A stretch of DNA of 64,000 bases, taken from Saccharomonospora sp. NB11 (GTDB taxonomy: Bacteria; Actinomycetota; Actinomycetes; Mycobacteriales; Pseudonocardiaceae). This document shows positions 36,581 to 47,600 of this stretch, piece by piece (position 1 is the stretch's first letter; each line of letters begins with the position of its first letter). The stretch is taken from the NCBI RefSeq assembly GCF_015910535.1, contig NZ_JACBJG010000007.1, positions 124,001 to 188,000 on the forward strand, written 5' to 3'. The notes under the pieces were generated by a model that did not search any database, was not told the origin of the DNA, and saw only the letters and a program-made list of their open reading frames with translations. The translations under genes and the position numbers were made by a program.

Positions 36581-36706
36581 CGCCGAGCGTGCCGTCGACA
36601 CACGCGCACGAGACGGGGACATGCGTGTAAGGAGCGCGGACACGCGTGCACATGGTGCGAACACACGGCCGTAGCGCGAGGACACGCGTGCAGGAGGTGC
36701 GGACAC
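36581..36706 (-). repeat. Six 21-bp 3'-UTR repeat units
   Basis: Six units in exact register (36581, 36602, 36623, 36644, 36665, 36686), read on the minus strand as GTGTCCGCACCTCCTGCACG-type sequences. The block begins 4 bp after the stop of the ACT-protein gene and reads in its sense. The rest of the 36412-36710 gap shows no ORF I trust. Confidence 0.8.
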
Positions 36707-36710
36707 GCCG

Positions 36711-37364
36711 TCAGGAGTCCAGGACCACTGCCACGATGCCGGACAAGTGGGCGAGGCGGGCGACTTCGGCCGCGCGGAACATCGGGCCGCCGGGGCGACC
36801 GACCAGCAGCGCCCGGTCGGGCTTGCCCACGGGCGTGGCCGCCAACTCGGTGCCGAGTTCGCGCCACATCTCGGGCACCCACGAGGCTTCGGCGTCGAGC
36901 ACCGTGGCGCGCTCCAACGGCAGCCACGGCAGTTCACCCAACGGTGCCTCCGGTGCCGCCGTGGACGAGGCGAGGCGGGTGATCTCGCCGTCGTCGTAGC
37001 GGACCACGATCGACCACCCGGCGCGCACGATCCGTGGCACACCGTCGGCGAACAGGCGGAGTCCCTCACGTGGGTCGGCGGCGATCTCCTCGACGAGTTC
37101 GAGTTCCCGATGGGTGTCGAGCACGCCCGCGTAGGGGCGGACCGCGTCGACCTCGACACCTTCCACGCTCTCGGCCGCGGTGATGAGCGTGTCCGGGAGC
37201 CGCCCGGACGGCAGTTCGACGACCAGGTCGTCGATCGCCACGCCGTTGCCCCGTTCGACGACGTCGACGCTCAGGATGTCGGCGCCCGCCAGACCCAGAG
37301 CGCTCGCCACGGCGCCGAGGGTGCCGGGGCTGTCCGGGAGTTGGACCCGGATCAGGAAAGACAA
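36711..37364 (-). CDS. ACT-domain amino-acid-binding protein (Rv3013-like)
   Basis: 217 residues starting at a TTG (37364) with GAGGAAAGGGG upstream; no ATG or GTG start gives a plausible protein, since the longer frame is unlike coding sequence. The N-terminal ACT domain ([34 protein letters not shown]) usually binds amino acids; the C-terminal part ([22 protein letters not shown] ... [23 protein letters not shown]) is conserved in actinobacteria without known role. Divergent from gatCAB, as in mycobacteria. Confidence 0.82.
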   Translation of the reverse strand: MSFLIRVQLPDSPGTLGAVASALGLAGADILSVDVVERGNGVAIDDLVVELPSGRLPDTLITAAESVEGVEVDAVRPYAGVLDTHRELELVEEIAADPREGLRLFADGVPRIVRAGWSIVVRYDDGEITRLASSTAAPEAPLGELPWLPLERATVLDAEASWVPEMWRELGTELAATPVGKPDRALLVGRPGGPMFRAAEVARLAHLSGIVAVVLDS

Positions 37365-37567
37365 CGTGGACCCCTTTCCTCGGCCGACCTGTCCGCTACT
37401 CGCATTCGCCGACCGATGATTGTGACAGTTCCGTCCCCGCATGGGTAGTCGCCATGGCCCGGACCCGAGGCGAGCGATCGGGGCCGCACGCCATAGACTG
37501 CCCTGGGAAACACCCGAAATCGACAATCACTCGTGTCGAGAACGAGAACCCCCCGGGAGTCGCCCGC

Positions 37568-37867
37568 GTGTCGAACATTTCCCGCGACGAGGTCGCGCAT
37601 TTGGCCAGATTGGCGAGGATGGCCGTCACCGAGGAGGAACTGGACGTCTTCGCGGGCCAGCTCGATCAGATCCTGGACTCGGTGGCGAAGGTGTCGGAGG
37701 TCGCGTCCGACGACGTCCCGCCCATGTCGCACGCCGTGCCGTTGACGAACACCTTCCGCGACGACGAGGTGCGTCCTGGCCTGAGCCAGGAGCAGGCGCT
37801 GGCCGGTGCGCCGGCGGCGGAGGACGGACGGTTCCGGGTGCCGCGCATTCTTGGGGAAGAGCAGTGA
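37568..37867 (+). CDS. gatC: Asp-tRNA(Asn)/Glu-tRNA(Gln) amidotransferase subunit C
   Basis: 99 residues, normal for GatC, which stabilises GatA on Gat[22 protein letters not shown] and [18 protein letters not shown] are typical, as is the tail [16 protein letters not shown] 37568 is chosen with GGGAG upstream; the frame opens earlier at 37454 without family resemblance. Stop overlaps the gatA start (GTGA). Confidence 0.95.
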   Translation: MSNISRDEVAHLARLARMAVTEEELDVFAGQLDQILDSVAKVSEVASDDVPPMSHAVPLTNTFRDDEVRPGLSQEQALAGAPAAEDGRFRVPRILGEEQ

Positions 37868-39372
37868 CCGATCTGACGAGGCTGTCCGCCGCCGAACTGG
37901 CGGAGAAGATTCATTCCCGTGAGGTGTCGTCCGAAGAGGTGACCCGGGCCCATCTGGACCGGATCTCCGAGGTGGACTCCGACATCCACGCGTTTCTCCA
38001 CGTCGACGCCGAGGGTGCGGTCGCGTCCGCTCGCGCGGTGGACGAGTCGTTGGCGAAGGGCGAGCAGCCCGCGTCGGCCGTCGCGGGTGTGCCGCTGGCG
38101 CTGAAGGACGTCTTCACGACGCGCGACATGCCCACCACGTGTGGCTCGCGCACGCTGGAGAACTGGGTTCCGCCGTACGACGCCACGGTGACGCGCAAGC
38201 TGCGCGAGGCGGGTGTGCCGATCCTCGGCAAGACCAACATGGACGAATTCGCGATGGGGTCGTCGACCGAGAACTCGGCGTTCGGTCCCACCCGCAACCC
38301 GTGGGACCGGGAGCGGGTGCCCGGCGGCTCCGGTGGTGGTTCGTCGGCCTCCATCGCCGCGTTCGAGGCTCCGCTGGCCATCGGTACCGACACGGGTGGC
38401 TCGATCCGGCAGCCCGCGTCCGTGACCGGAACCGTGGGCGTCAAGCCGACCTACGGCGGTGTCTCGCGGTACGGCCTCGTGGCGTTCTCGTCGTCGCTCG
38501 ACCAGGGCGGTCCGTGTGCGCGGTCGGTGCTCGACGCCGCGTTGCTGCACGAGGTGATCGCGGGCCACGACCCGCTCGACTCCACCTCGATCGACGCGCC
38601 GGTGCCGCCCGTCGTGCAGGCCGCGCGCGAGGGTGCCGCAGGCGACCTCGCCGGGGTGAAGGTCGGCGTGGTGCGCGAGCTGTCCGGCGAGGGCTACCAG
38701 CCGGGTGTGCTGGCCTCGTTCGAGGCCGCGGTCGCGCAGCTTCGCGAGCTGGGTGCGGAGATCGTCGAGGTCTCGTGCCCGCACTTCTCCTACGCGCTGC
38801 CCGCGTACTACCTGATCGCGCCGAGCGAGTGCTCGTCCAACCTGGCTCGCTTCGACGCGATGCGGTACGGCCTGCGGGTCTCCGACGACGGCGAGCACAG
38901 CGCCGAGGAGGTCATGTCGGCCTCGCGGGAGGCGGGCTTCGGCCCCGAGGTGAAGCGCCGCATCATGCTCGGCACCTACGCGCTGTCGTCGGGGTACTAC
39001 GACGCCTACTACGGCTCGGCGCAGAAGGTGCGCACGTTGATCGCGCGTGACTTCACGGCCGCGTTCGAGAAGGTGGACGTGCTCGTGTCGCCGACGACGC
39101 CCACCACGGCGTTCAAGCTCGGCGAGCGCGTGGACGACCCGATGGCGATGTACCTCGCGGACCTCGCCACGATCCCGGCGAACCTCGCGGGCAACGCGGC
39201 GATGAGCGTCCCGAGCGGGCTTTCCGCCGACGACGGTCTGCCGGTCGGCCTCCAGATCATGGCTCCGGCCCTCGCCGACGATCGGCTCTACCGGGTCGGT
39301 GCGGCGTACGAGACCGCCCGTGGCCCGGTGCTGGACAAGATGCCTGAGCTGAAGGGAGCGCCGACGCCGTGA
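37864..39372 (+). CDS. gatA: Asp-tRNA(Asn)/Glu-tRNA(Gln) amidotransferase subunit A
   Basis: 502 residues, amidase-signature enzyme that releases ammonia from glutamine. Catalytic Lys-Ser-Ser triad visible in [24 protein letters not shown] and [16 protein letters not shown] start overlaps the gatC stop by 4 bp, and its own stop overlaps gatB in the same way, keeping subunit stoichiometry. Confidence 0.98.
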   Translation: MTDLTRLSAAELAEKIHSREVSSEEVTRAHLDRISEVDSDIHAFLHVDAEGAVASARAVDESLAKGEQPASAVAGVPLALKDVFTTRDMPTTCGSRTLENWVPPYDATVTRKLREAGVPILGKTNMDEFAMGSSTENSAFGPTRNPWDRERVPGGSGGGSSASIAAFEAPLAIGTDTGGSIRQPASVTGTVGVKPTYGGVSRYGLVAFSSSLDQGGPCARSVLDAALLHEVIAGHDPLDSTSIDAPVPPVVQAAREGAAGDLAGVKVGVVRELSGEGYQPGVLASFEAAVAQLRELGAEIVEVSCPHFSYALPAYYLIAPSECSSNLARFDAMRYGLRVSDDGEHSAEEVMSASREAGFGPEVKRRIMLGTYALSSGYYDAYYGSAQKVRTLIARDFTAAFEKVDVLVSPTTPTTAFKLGERVDDPMAMYLADLATIPANLAGNAAMSVPSGLSADDGLPVGLQIMAPALADDRLYRVGAAYETARGPVLDKMPELKGAPTP

Positions 39373-40874
39373 CTGCGGTTGCCGACCTGATGGACTACGC
39401 CGAGGTCGTCGAGTCGTACGACCCGGTGCTCGGGCTCGAGGTGCACGTCGAGCTCAACACGAAGACCAAGATGTTCTGCGGCTGCCCGAACCAGTTCGGG
39501 GGCGAGCCGAACACCCACGTGTGCCCCACGTGCCTGGGGCTGCCCGGTGCGCTGCCGGTGGTCAACGGCAAGGCGGTGGAGTCGGCGATCCGGATCGGCC
39601 TCGCGCTGAACTGCCAGATCGCCGAGTGGTGCCGGTTCGCCCGGAAGAACTACTTCTATCCGGACATGCCGAAGAACTTCCAGACCTCGCAGTACGACGA
39701 GCCGATCGCGTTCGACGGCTACCTCGACGTGGTGCTCGACGACGGCGAGGTGGTGCGCGTGGACATCGAGCGCGCGCACATGGAGGAGGACACCGGCAAG
39801 TCGCTGCACGTCGGTGGCGCGACGGGCCGCATCCACGGTGCCGAGCACTCGCTGTTGGACTACAACCGCGCGGGTGTCCCGCTCATCGAGATCGTCACCA
39901 AGCCGATCGTGGGCATGGGCGAGCGCGCACCGGAGGTGGCGCGGGCGTACGTGACGGCACTGCGTGACCTGCTGCGGGCCATGGACGTCTCGGACGTCCG
40001 CATGGACCAGGGTTCACTGCGGTGCGACGCGAACGTCTCGCTGATGCCGAAGGGGACGACGGAGTTCGGCACGCGGACCGAGACGAAGAACGTCAACTCG
40101 CTGCGCAGTGTCGAGCGCGCGGTGCGTTACGAGATGACGCGGCAGGCGGCCGTGCTCGCCTCGGGTGGCAGCGTTCGGCAGGAGACCCGGCACTTCCAGG
40201 AGGCCGACGGCACCACCGCGCCCGGCCGCGCCAAGGAGACCGCCGAGGACTACCGGTACTTCCCGGAGCCCGATCTGGTGCCCATCGCGCCGTCGCGCGA
40301 GTGGGTCGAGGAGCTGCGGACGACGCTGCCGGAGCTGCCGTGGGAGCGCCGCAAGCGCATCAAGGAGGAGTGGAACCTCACCGACGAGGAACTGCGTGAC
40401 CTCATCAACACGGGCGCGGCCGACCTGGTGGCGGCCACGGTCGAGGCCGGTGCCAAGCCGAACGAGGCGCGGAGCTGGTGGGTCCAGTACCTGACCCAGC
40501 AGGCCAACGCCCGCGAGGTGGAGCTGGCCGACCTGCCGATCACGCCGAAGCAGGTGGCCAGGGTCATCGAGCTGGTGAACTCCGGCGAGCTGACCAACAA
40601 GCTCGCCCGTGAGGTCGTGCAGGGCGTGCTGGCCGGTGAGGGCGAGCCCGACGACGTCGTGGAGAAGCGCGGCCTGAAGGTCGTGTCGGACGACTCCGCC
40701 CTGATCGCGGCCGTCGACGAGGCGCTGGCCGCGCAGCCGGACGTGGCGGACAAGATCCGCGGCGGCAAGGTGCAGGCTGCGGGTGCCATCGTCGGTGCGG
40801 TGATGAAGGCGACGAAGGGACAGGCCGACGCCAAGCGCGTCCGTGAGCTGGTCCTGGAGAGGGTCGGCGCCTGA
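39369..40874 (+). CDS. gatB: Asp-tRNA(Asn)/Glu-tRNA(Gln) amidotransferase subunit B
   Basis: 501 residues, the tRNA-binding kinase/transamidase subunit. [32 protein letters not shown] holds the zinc cysteines, [17 protein letters not shown] and [10 protein letters not shown] follow in order, and the YqeY-like tail ([21 protein letters not shown]) closes the protein. Overlaps gatA by GTGA. Implies that Asn- and/or Gln-tRNA is made indirectly here. Confidence 0.98.
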   Translation: MTAVADLMDYAEVVESYDPVLGLEVHVELNTKTKMFCGCPNQFGGEPNTHVCPTCLGLPGALPVVNGKAVESAIRIGLALNCQIAEWCRFARKNYFYPDMPKNFQTSQYDEPIAFDGYLDVVLDDGEVVRVDIERAHMEEDTGKSLHVGGATGRIHGAEHSLLDYNRAGVPLIEIVTKPIVGMGERAPEVARAYVTALRDLLRAMDVSDVRMDQGSLRCDANVSLMPKGTTEFGTRTETKNVNSLRSVERAVRYEMTRQAAVLASGGSVRQETRHFQEADGTTAPGRAKETAEDYRYFPEPDLVPIAPSREWVEELRTTLPELPWERRKRIKEEWNLTDEELRDLINTGAADLVAATVEAGAKPNEARSWWVQYLTQQANAREVELADLPITPKQVARVIELVNSGELTNKLAREVVQGVLAGEGEPDDVVEKRGLKVVSDDSALIAAVDEALAAQPDVADKIRGGKVQAAGAIVGAVMKATKGQADAKRVRELVLERVGA

Positions 40875-40876
40875 CC

Positions 40877-41419
40877 GTGTCGACGCGCGACCGTCGGGAA
40901 CCGGGATGGTCGCTCGCTCGGGTGTCGTGGCGGGAGTGGCTCGGCCTCGTGGCCGGGCTGCTCGCCGTCGGTTCGTTGTTCCTGCCGTGGACGAACCTGG
41001 GCGCCGAGCATCCCGAGGTGAGTGCCGCGCTGGCGGAGTTGCCGTCCGAGGACGTGCACCGCTCGGTGTGGCGGGCGACGTTCTTCGGCTGGCTTGCGCC
41101 GCTGCTCGTGGTGGTCGCCGGGGCGTGTGTGGTGCCGTTCGGGCAGCGTCGCTCCCTGCGCACGGCAGGGTTGCCGCAGTTGTGGCTGGTGACGGCGTCG
41201 GTCGCGGCGTGTGCCACGGTGCTGGCCTGGGTGTTCGTCGGCTGGCAGTTCGGCTCGGAGCAACGGGACTTCCTCACCGAGAGCGGCGTGACGTTCGACG
41301 CGGGGCCGGGTCGGTACCTCGGTGCCGCGGCGGTGCTCGTCTCGCTCGTGGCGGCCGTGTTGGACGTGCGGGCGGGGGTCAGTCGCGGCCCGAGCCGGAG
41401 GACGGCTCGCGCACGATGA
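40877..41419 (+). CDS. Hypothetical four-helix membrane protein
   Basis: 180 residues, GTG 40877, 2 bp after gatB and so probably in that operon. Four hydrophobic segments: WLGLVAGLLAVGSLFLPW, FFGWLAPLLVVVAGACVVPF, LWLVTASVAACATVLAWVFVGW and YLGAAAVLVSLVAAVLDVRA. No family recognised. Its last 41 bp overlap the convergent LppZ-like gene. Confidence 0.75.
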   Translation: MSTRDRREPGWSLARVSWREWLGLVAGLLAVGSLFLPWTNLGAEHPEVSAALAELPSEDVHRSVWRATFFGWLAPLLVVVAGACVVPFGQRRSLRTAGLPQLWLVTASVAACATVLAWVFVGWQFGSEQRDFLTESGVTFDAGPGRYLGAAAVLVSLVAAVLDVRAGVSRGPSRRTARAR

Positions 41420-42566
41420 TGACGACGCGGTCGTCGCTGGACACCGGCTTGCCGCCGTCCTTGTTGACCGTGCCCGCGACGGCGACGTCGCCGGTCACCT
41501 GCGTGAGGCTGCCGATGCGGCCGTAGGACGTGCCGTTCTCGCCGTCGAGGGTCAGTTGGGGGTCGCCGCCGATCGATCCGTCCTCCGTCAACGGCAGGTT
41601 CTGCAGGTTGCCCGCCTCGTCGGTGGCGACGGCGAGTGTGTCGGTCCAGTCGGCGCACCCGGTGACACCGGGGCGGTCCTTCCAGGTCCACGCGGGCACC
41701 GAGAGCGGTTCCCCCGCTTCCACCCGGTAGACGGCGTCGTGCTGCTCCGCTCGGTCGGTCACCCACAGCCGCGCGCCGTCGGAGGTGCCGCACAGGCCGC
41801 CGGGAGCACGCAGGCCCCGCGCGTACACGGGGGAGTCGGCGGTGGGATTCCCCTTCGCCGGTCTGCCCGAGGTGTCGATCCGGAGCACCTTGCCCGCGAG
41901 CGAGGCGGGATCGCTGCTCGCGGTCGATTTCCCCGCGTCGCCGGTGGCGACCAGCAACGTGCCGTCGGCGCCGGGAAGCAGGGCGCCACGGTTGCGGGTC
42001 GACCCCTTCGGGATGCCGGTGAGCACCGGCTTGGGCGCCTGCCCCTGGGAGAACCGCACCACCCGGTTGTCGTCGGACGTGGTGATGTAGGCGTAGACGA
42101 GGCCGTCCTCCGCGTACGTCGGGGACAACGCGAGCCCGGTGAGTCCGCCGTCGCCCGTGGCGTCGACGTCCAGCTTCGCGATCTCCTGCGGTTCGCCGCC
42201 GGTGCCGACGAGAAACACCCGCCCGCTGCGGCGCTCGCCCGCCAGCGCGCTGATCGACGAGCCGTCCGACGGCAGCGGAGCCACGGCGGACACGGTGTCG
42301 AGGCACGTGGCGATGACGGCCTGGTCGTAGTCGGTGCACCCCTCGGGCGGCGGGACGGACGTCTCGGAGCTGGGTGGCCTTCCGGGGCCGGAGCTCTCGC
42401 CCATTTCGGGGAGTTGAGGTTGAGGCGCCGCTTCCGCGGTGAGTTCCGGGGCGTCGCGCCAGTCGGTGGCGGCGGTCGAGTCGTCGAACTCGGCACATCC
42501 CGCGGGCACGACGGCGACGGCCGCCAGGACCACGGCCGACCATGAGCGTCTCGGACCCCTGCGCAC
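41379..42566 (-). CDS. LppZ-like lipoprotein, sorbosone/glucose dehydrogenase fold
   Basis: 395 residues with signal peptide and lipobox VVPAGC (lipidated cysteine about residue 24). After a proline-rich linker the domain is a six-bladed propeller of the PQQ-type sugar dehydrogenase group: GGLTGLALSPTYAEDGLVYAYITT, NRGALLPGADGTLLVATGDAG, YARGLRAPGGLC, TGCADWTDTLAVATDEAG. Mycobacterial LppZ (Rv3006) sits in the same neighbourhood. Enzyme activity unproven. GTG 42566 has TAGGCT seven bases upstream, so probably leaderless; its promoter region faces that of the dehydrogenase at 42638. Confidence 0.88.
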   Translation of the reverse strand: MRRGPRRSWSAVVLAAVAVVPAGCAEFDDSTAATDWRDAPELTAEAAPQPQLPEMGESSGPGRPPSSETSVPPPEGCTDYDQAVIATCLDTVSAVAPLPSDGSSISALAGERRSGRVFLVGTGGEPQEIAKLDVDATGDGGLTGLALSPTYAEDGLVYAYITTSDDNRVVRFSQGQAPKPVLTGIPKGSTRNRGALLPGADGTLLVATGDAGKSTASSDPASLAGKVLRIDTSGRPAKGNPTADSPVYARGLRAPGGLCGTSDGARLWVTDRAEQHDAVYRVEAGEPLSVPAWTWKDRPGVTGCADWTDTLAVATDEAGNLQNLPLTEDGSIGGDPQLTLDGENGTSYGRIGSLTQVTGDVAVAGTVNKDGGKPVSSDDRVVIIVREPSSGSGRD

Positions 42567-42637
42567 GACAGCCAGCCTAAGGCGGGGGAGGTGAACCTCG
42601 GGTAAGTGGGTGCGGACACATCGGTCACGATGGTGGG

Positions 42638-43558
42638 GTGACCATCACCGTGCTGATTCCCCACGACGACGGCATGACCGCTCTGTCGGAGGTGCCGGAC
42701 GTGCGAGCCGTGCGCTACGACGTCGACTCCCTCGGCGACGGGTTGCCCGCCGAGGCCGCCGAGGCGGAGGTGCTCGTGCCGGGTGCCTCACCGGCCACGT
42801 TGCAGCCTCTGCTCGACGGCATGCCGAAGCTCCGGTTGATCCAACTGCTCTCCGCGGGCGCCGAGGAGTGGACCACGTGCGTGCCGGACGGGGTCCTGCT
42901 CTCCACCTGCCGAGGGGCACACGGTGGCAGTACCGCCGAGTGGGTCATGGCGGTCCTGCTGTCCCACTATCGGGGGTTGTCCGGTTTCGTCGACGCCCAA
43001 CGTCGTCGCGAGTGGAGCCCGCGGACCATGCCGACGTTGCAGGGCAGCCGGGTGCTCGTGGTCGGTGCGGGCGACCTCGGGCAGCAGTTGCGGCGCAGGC
43101 TCCTGCCGTTCGACGCCTGGGTCACGATGGTCGGCTCGACCCCGCGTGAGGGCGTGCACGGGGTCGACGAGCTGCCGGAGTTGTTGCCCGACGCCGACGT
43201 CGTGGTGCTGATGACCCCGCTGACGTCCCGGACTCGCGGGTTGGTGGACGCGCAGTTCCTCGCCGCGATGCCCGACGGCGCTCTGCTCGTCAACGCCGCG
43301 CGCGGGCCGGTGGTGGACACCGACGCGTTGCTGGCCGAGCTCACGGCGGGTCGGTTGAGCGCCGCGCTCGACGTCACCGACCCGGAGCCGCTACCCGAGG
43401 ACCATCCCTTGTGGACAGCCCCGAACGTGATGATCACCCCGCACGTCGGCGGCGCGGTCCGTGGCTTCCGCCGCCGCTCGTACCAGGTGGCGGCTGCCGA
43501 GATCGCGCGGTACGTCCGTGGGGAACTGCCGAACAACCTCGTGCAGGGCGAGTACTGA
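42638..43558 (+). CDS. D-isomer-specific 2-hydroxyacid dehydrogenase
   Basis: 306 residues. NAD-binding loop VVGAGDLGQQLRRRL, catalytic arginine in NAARGPVVD, glutamate in DPEPLPEDHPLW, histidine in ITPHVGGAVRG. Glycerate/hydroxypyruvate-reductase-like rather than the long SerA type (no ACT domain). Probable leaderless GTG start with CACGAT six bases upstream. Substrate unknown. Confidence 0.9.
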   Translation: MTITVLIPHDDGMTALSEVPDVRAVRYDVDSLGDGLPAEAAEAEVLVPGASPATLQPLLDGMPKLRLIQLLSAGAEEWTTCVPDGVLLSTCRGAHGGSTAEWVMAVLLSHYRGLSGFVDAQRRREWSPRTMPTLQGSRVLVVGAGDLGQQLRRRLLPFDAWVTMVGSTPREGVHGVDELPELLPDADVVVLMTPLTSRTRGLVDAQFLAAMPDGALLVNAARGPVVDTDALLAELTAGRLSAALDVTDPEPLPEDHPLWTAPNVMITPHVGGAVRGFRRRSYQVAAAEIARYVRGELPNNLVQGEY

Positions 43559-43561
43559 CCT

Positions 43562-43594
43562 CGGTGCGGTGCCGACCTCGCGCGGCCCGCACCG
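43562..43594. terminator. Hairpin between convergent genes
   Basis: CGGTGCGG at 43562-43569 pairs with CCGCACCG at 43587-43594, filling the gap between the dehydrogenase and the gene ending at 43595. Confidence 0.6.
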
Positions 43595-44077
43595 CTATCG
43601 CATCACGGAGCCGCCGAAGTAGTCGTCGTCGTCCGGGTCGCCGTCCTCGTTCGCGGGTCGGGACGTCGAACCGGAGCCCGGCGTGGTCGCCGACGGCGGG
43701 CCGCCGGGCTCGATGATGTCGTCGAGCTCGTGACCCTCCTGGATCATCACGTAGGCCTGCCGCATGCCCTCGACGCCGCCCGCCAGTGCGCTGCGGACCT
43801 GCGGATCGTCGAGGAAGCGTCCCGCGGCGATGTCGTTCCACGACAGGTCGCCCTTGTCGATACGGGCCTGCAGCTCACGCAGTTCCTTGGGGGCGTCCTT
43901 GCTGCGGGCGTGCTCGGCGATCTGCTCGATGTCCTCCGGTGAGAGGCTGGACTTGGCCATCGTCGCGTCGAGCTGTTTCGCGCTGCTGATGGTGCGGTCG
44001 AGGCCGAGCTCCGCTTGTTCGAGCTGTGCCATCGCCGCGGCGATACGAGGGTCGCGGGTGAGGTCGGGGCCGGTCAT
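43595..44077 (-). CDS. Conserved acidic protein of the type VII toxin locus
   Basis: 160 residues from ATG 44077 (GGAG seven bases upstream; GTG 44083 is the alternative). Helical N-terminus (RIAAAMAQLEQAELGLDRTISSAKQLDATM), a middle part LDDPQVRSALAGGVEGMRQAYVMIQEGHELDDI, and a disordered acidic tail ending DDDDYFGGSVMR. Soluble, no signal peptide. It follows the probable immunity gene in the same direction and may be a chaperone or secretion accessory; that role is inferred from position only. Confidence 0.72.
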   Translation of the reverse strand: MTGPDLTRDPRIAAAMAQLEQAELGLDRTISSAKQLDATMAKSSLSPEDIEQIAEHARSKDAPKELRELQARIDKGDLSWNDIAAGRFLDDPQVRSALAGGVEGMRQAYVMIQEGHELDDIIEPGGPPSATTPGSGSTSRPANEDGDPDDDDYFGGSVMR

Positions 44078-44150
44078 CAACACGCTCCGGGGTCGGTGGG
44101 CGGACCTGGAATGCTGGGTGTCGTCGGTGTCGTACGGCGTCGTCGTGACG

Positions 44151-44624
44151 TCAGCGGTCGTCCACCGACGTCACGACGATCCAGTGTTCGTCTTCCTCTT
44201 CGGACACCGCGACGATCGGGCTGCCCGTCGGTGACGCGGCGACGAACTCGAATGTCGTCGTGCGCTCCTGGAAGACGGGGAGGAAACCTCCTCGCTCGGG
44301 CGGGCGGGCGAGCAGCCACGGCAGGGTCGAGGCGCCGGGGCCGGTGAGGCAGATCAGGCACGCGCCGTCATCGTCGAACAGGCCGACGTCGCGGCCCGTG
44401 TCCCGCCACGCCTGCTCGGTCCGGTCCAAGACGTCGTCGTCCGCGTCGTCGTCCGAGTCGTCGGCCGAGGCGATCCGGACCCGAGGAACCACGCCACCCG
44501 AGGCCGCGGCCTTGATCGCCGCCAGCGGCGTGACGCCGGAGGCTTCCTCGACCTCTCCGAGCACCGTGAACCCCGCGGCCTCCAGGATCGCGATCCGGTC
44601 GGCCTGGGTCATCCTGCCCGCCAT
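44151..44624 (-). CDS. Probable immunity protein for the adjacent RHS toxin
   Basis: 157 residues from ATG 44624 with AGGGGG eight bases upstream. Acidic, soluble: N-terminal ADRIAILEAAGFTVLGEVEEA and ASGVTPLAAIKAAASGGVV, a run of aspartates, then a beta-rich domain (HWIVVTSVDD at the end). I do not recognise the family. It starts 20 bp after the toxin gene stop on the same strand, which is where immunity genes of polymorphic toxins lie. Function inferred from that position. Confidence 0.65.
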   Translation of the reverse strand: MAGRMTQADRIAILEAAGFTVLGEVEEASGVTPLAAIKAAASGGVVPRVRIASADDSDDDADDDVLDRTEQAWRDTGRDVGLFDDDGACLICLTGPGASTLPWLLARPPERGGFLPVFQERTTTFEFVAASPTGSPIVAVSEEEDEHWIVVTSVDDR

Positions 44625-44644
44625 GCTGTCGTCCCCCTGCTCGA

Positions 44645-47600
44645 TCAGGACGGCGGTGTGACGCCGTAGAAGATGTGGTGGCTTCCGCCGATCTGACTGT
44701 AACGCTCGATGTCGCTGTTCGGCGCGGTGCTCCAGCCGAAGTCGACGCCTTCCCGGGACGGGTCGACCTTCGGTTGACCCGCGTGGAAGTGCGGCCCCGG
44801 TGCGTTGGGATCGCTGGTGTGTTCGGCGATCACCCGGGAGCCGTTCTCGGTCTCGAACTGCATGTAACGGCCGTGGGTGCCGAGATCGTCGGAGTGCCGG
44901 TAGTTCGGTTCGCCGTAGCGGTTGTAGTCGTTGCCGACCTCCCACACCGCGTCGGGTTCCGTGCCCCGCGGGATACCGGCCCGGTCGTAGGCGGCGTTCA
45001 ACGCCTCCTCACGGGTCTGGTAGTAGGTGTTGCACGCCGCGAGCCCCCACGGGTCGAGCCACAGCGTGGGGTTCGGAACGTACGCGCTCGGGTTGGCCGC
45101 CGGGGCGAGCCCCAACGGGTCGTTGCTGACGTAGCGCCCCGTTTCCGGGTCGTAGTGCCGCTGGTGGTTGTAGTGCAGCCCGCTCTCGGGGTCGTGGTAC
45201 TGGCCCGGGAAGCGCAGCGGCATGGAGACCGCCGGGCCCGGAGCAGAGGGGTCCGCCACCGTGTCGCCCCAGACCGAGCGCGTCGCGTGCCAGGCGAGCC
45301 TGCCGTGGGCGTCGACGAGCTCGGTCGGTGTTCCCACCAGGTCGGTGACGATCGAGTAGAACTGCTGGTCGATCCACTCCCGGGAAGCGGTGTTCGCCCG
45401 CACCCGCGTCACCTGGGTGAGCGGCCGGAACGAGCCGGGAGCCCAGTTCCACGTCGTCGCGTGGCCGGTCGAGTGCGCCTGTTCGGCGAGCAGGGTGCCG
45501 TCCCAGGTGAACGCGATCTCCTCGGCGACACTGCCGTCCGGTGCAAGACGCTGTTTGGCGATCCGTCGGCCGAGCGCGTCGTAGCGGTACCGCCAGCGCA
45601 CGCCGTCCGGCGTGGTGACTCCCACGAGCCGGTCCTCGGCGTTCCAGGTGTAGTGCCAGATCTCCGGTTTGCGGGACAGCCGCGTCTTCTCCCGCCGCAC
45701 CAGTCGGCCCTGTGCGTCGTAGTGGTAGCGGACGGAACCGGCCGTCTGCATGCGGTTGCCCGCGTACTGCCGGGGCCCTGCGGCGTCGGTGCCCGGCCAC
45801 GAGGCGGCCGTGATGTTGCCGAGCGCGTCGTAGGAGTAGTGCTCACGCCAGTTCTGCCCGGTGACGCCGGTGATGCGCCCGACCGGGTCGAGGGTGAACC
45901 GCCGGGAACCCGCGAGCCGGTCGTCGACCGCCGTGAGGTGCCCGTCCGGCTGGTAGTGGAAGGTGCGCTCCTGCAAGACCCTGGCCATCGGGGCGGCCGG
46001 TCCGGGACGGCCTGGCGTGGGCAGCGCGGAGATCGTCTGGGACAGCAGCCGGTGGCCGGGTGTCCACGACTGGGCCAGCACTGTCCCGGTGTCGACGACG
46101 CGCTCGATCTCACGACCGGCGGCGTCGTAGCCGAACGTCACGGACCGGCCTGCGGTGTGCAGTGTCGTCGGCCGGTGGTTGACGTCGTAGGCCCAGCTCG
46201 TCTCATTGCCGGTCGGTGTCAGCCGGTAGGTCCGGCGACCGGCCGCGTCGTAGGCGTACCGGCTGATGCGGCCGTTGACCGTCTCGCTGAGCACCCGGCC
46301 GAGCACGTCGCGCCGCAGCGTGACGTCGGCGTCGTCGTTGACGGCCCGCAGCAGCCGACCCATCGGGTCGAACTCGAAGCGCGACACCGTCCCCGCCGCG
46401 TCGCGCTCACGGACGCGGTCGCGCTCGTCGTAGGAGAACGTCGTGACTTCGCCCGCACCGTTTGTCCGGGAGGTCAGCCTGCCCGCGGCGTCGTAGGTGT
46501 AGCGCAGGACGCGGCCGTCGAAGTCCCGCTCCTCGACGACCCGCCCCGCCGCGTCGTAGGTGTAGGTCCACACCAGACCGGTCGACGTGCGCACCCGGAT
46601 CGGGCGCAGCGCGGTGTCGTAGTCGTACTCCAGCCAGGAGCCGTCGGGCAGCACCTGGCGTCGCGGCAGGTCGAAGTGGGTCGTCTCGTAGCGTGTCGTG
46701 CGGCCCATCGCGTCGACGTAGGACACGTTGTTGCCCTCGCCGTCGTAGTGCCACTGCTCGGTGGCGCCGTGCGGGTCGGTGCGCGCCACCACCTTGCCCT
46801 CGACGTTGTAGCGGAAGCGGGTGCGCCCGCCGAGCGGGTCGATGGTCTCCACGATGCGGCCGAACAGGTCACGCACGTGTTGCAGGCTCGCGCCGGTCGG
46901 GTCCGTGATCACGAGTGGGAGACCGGCGTCGTTGGTGCGTACTGTGCGCGTGCCACCGACCTCGTCGACGGTCTCGACGAGGTGCCCCCGCTCGTTGTAG
47001 GTGTGCCGCTTGACCGCGCCTGCCGGATTCGTGACGGCGACGAGATTGCCCCGCTCGTCGTAGGAGTGGCGCCAGACGGCTCCGTCGGGTTCGGTGACCA
47101 CCACGGGACGCCCGAACTCGTTGTACTCCGCCGTGGCCTGGCTGCCGTCGGGATGCGTGACGGAGATCAGGTTGCCGTCGGCGTCGTAGGAGTAGCGCGT
47201 GGTGCGGCCCAGCGGATCGGTGCGGGAGAGCAGCCGGTTGTGCTCGTCCCACTCCGACACCGTCGTCGCCCCGAGCGGATCGGTGCGCACGGCCACGTTG
47301 TTGCGTTCGTCGAGCTGATACGTGGTGATGTTGCCGAGAGAGTCGGTGAAGCGGGTCGTCCGCTGCTCGGTGTCGTAGGAGAACGTGCCGTTGAGGAAGC
47401 CGTCCGCGCCCTGGTTGGCGATGCAGCGTCCTTGGGCGTCGTAGAGGTACCGGTACCACTCGCCGTTGCGGTCGGTCCACTGGACGATCCGGCCCTCGTC
47501 GTCGTACTGGAAGCGCATGGCGCGGTTCGACGAGTTCACCACGTCGGACAACCGGCCCTCGGCGTCGTAGCCGTAGCGCATGACCGTCACGGGACCGCCC

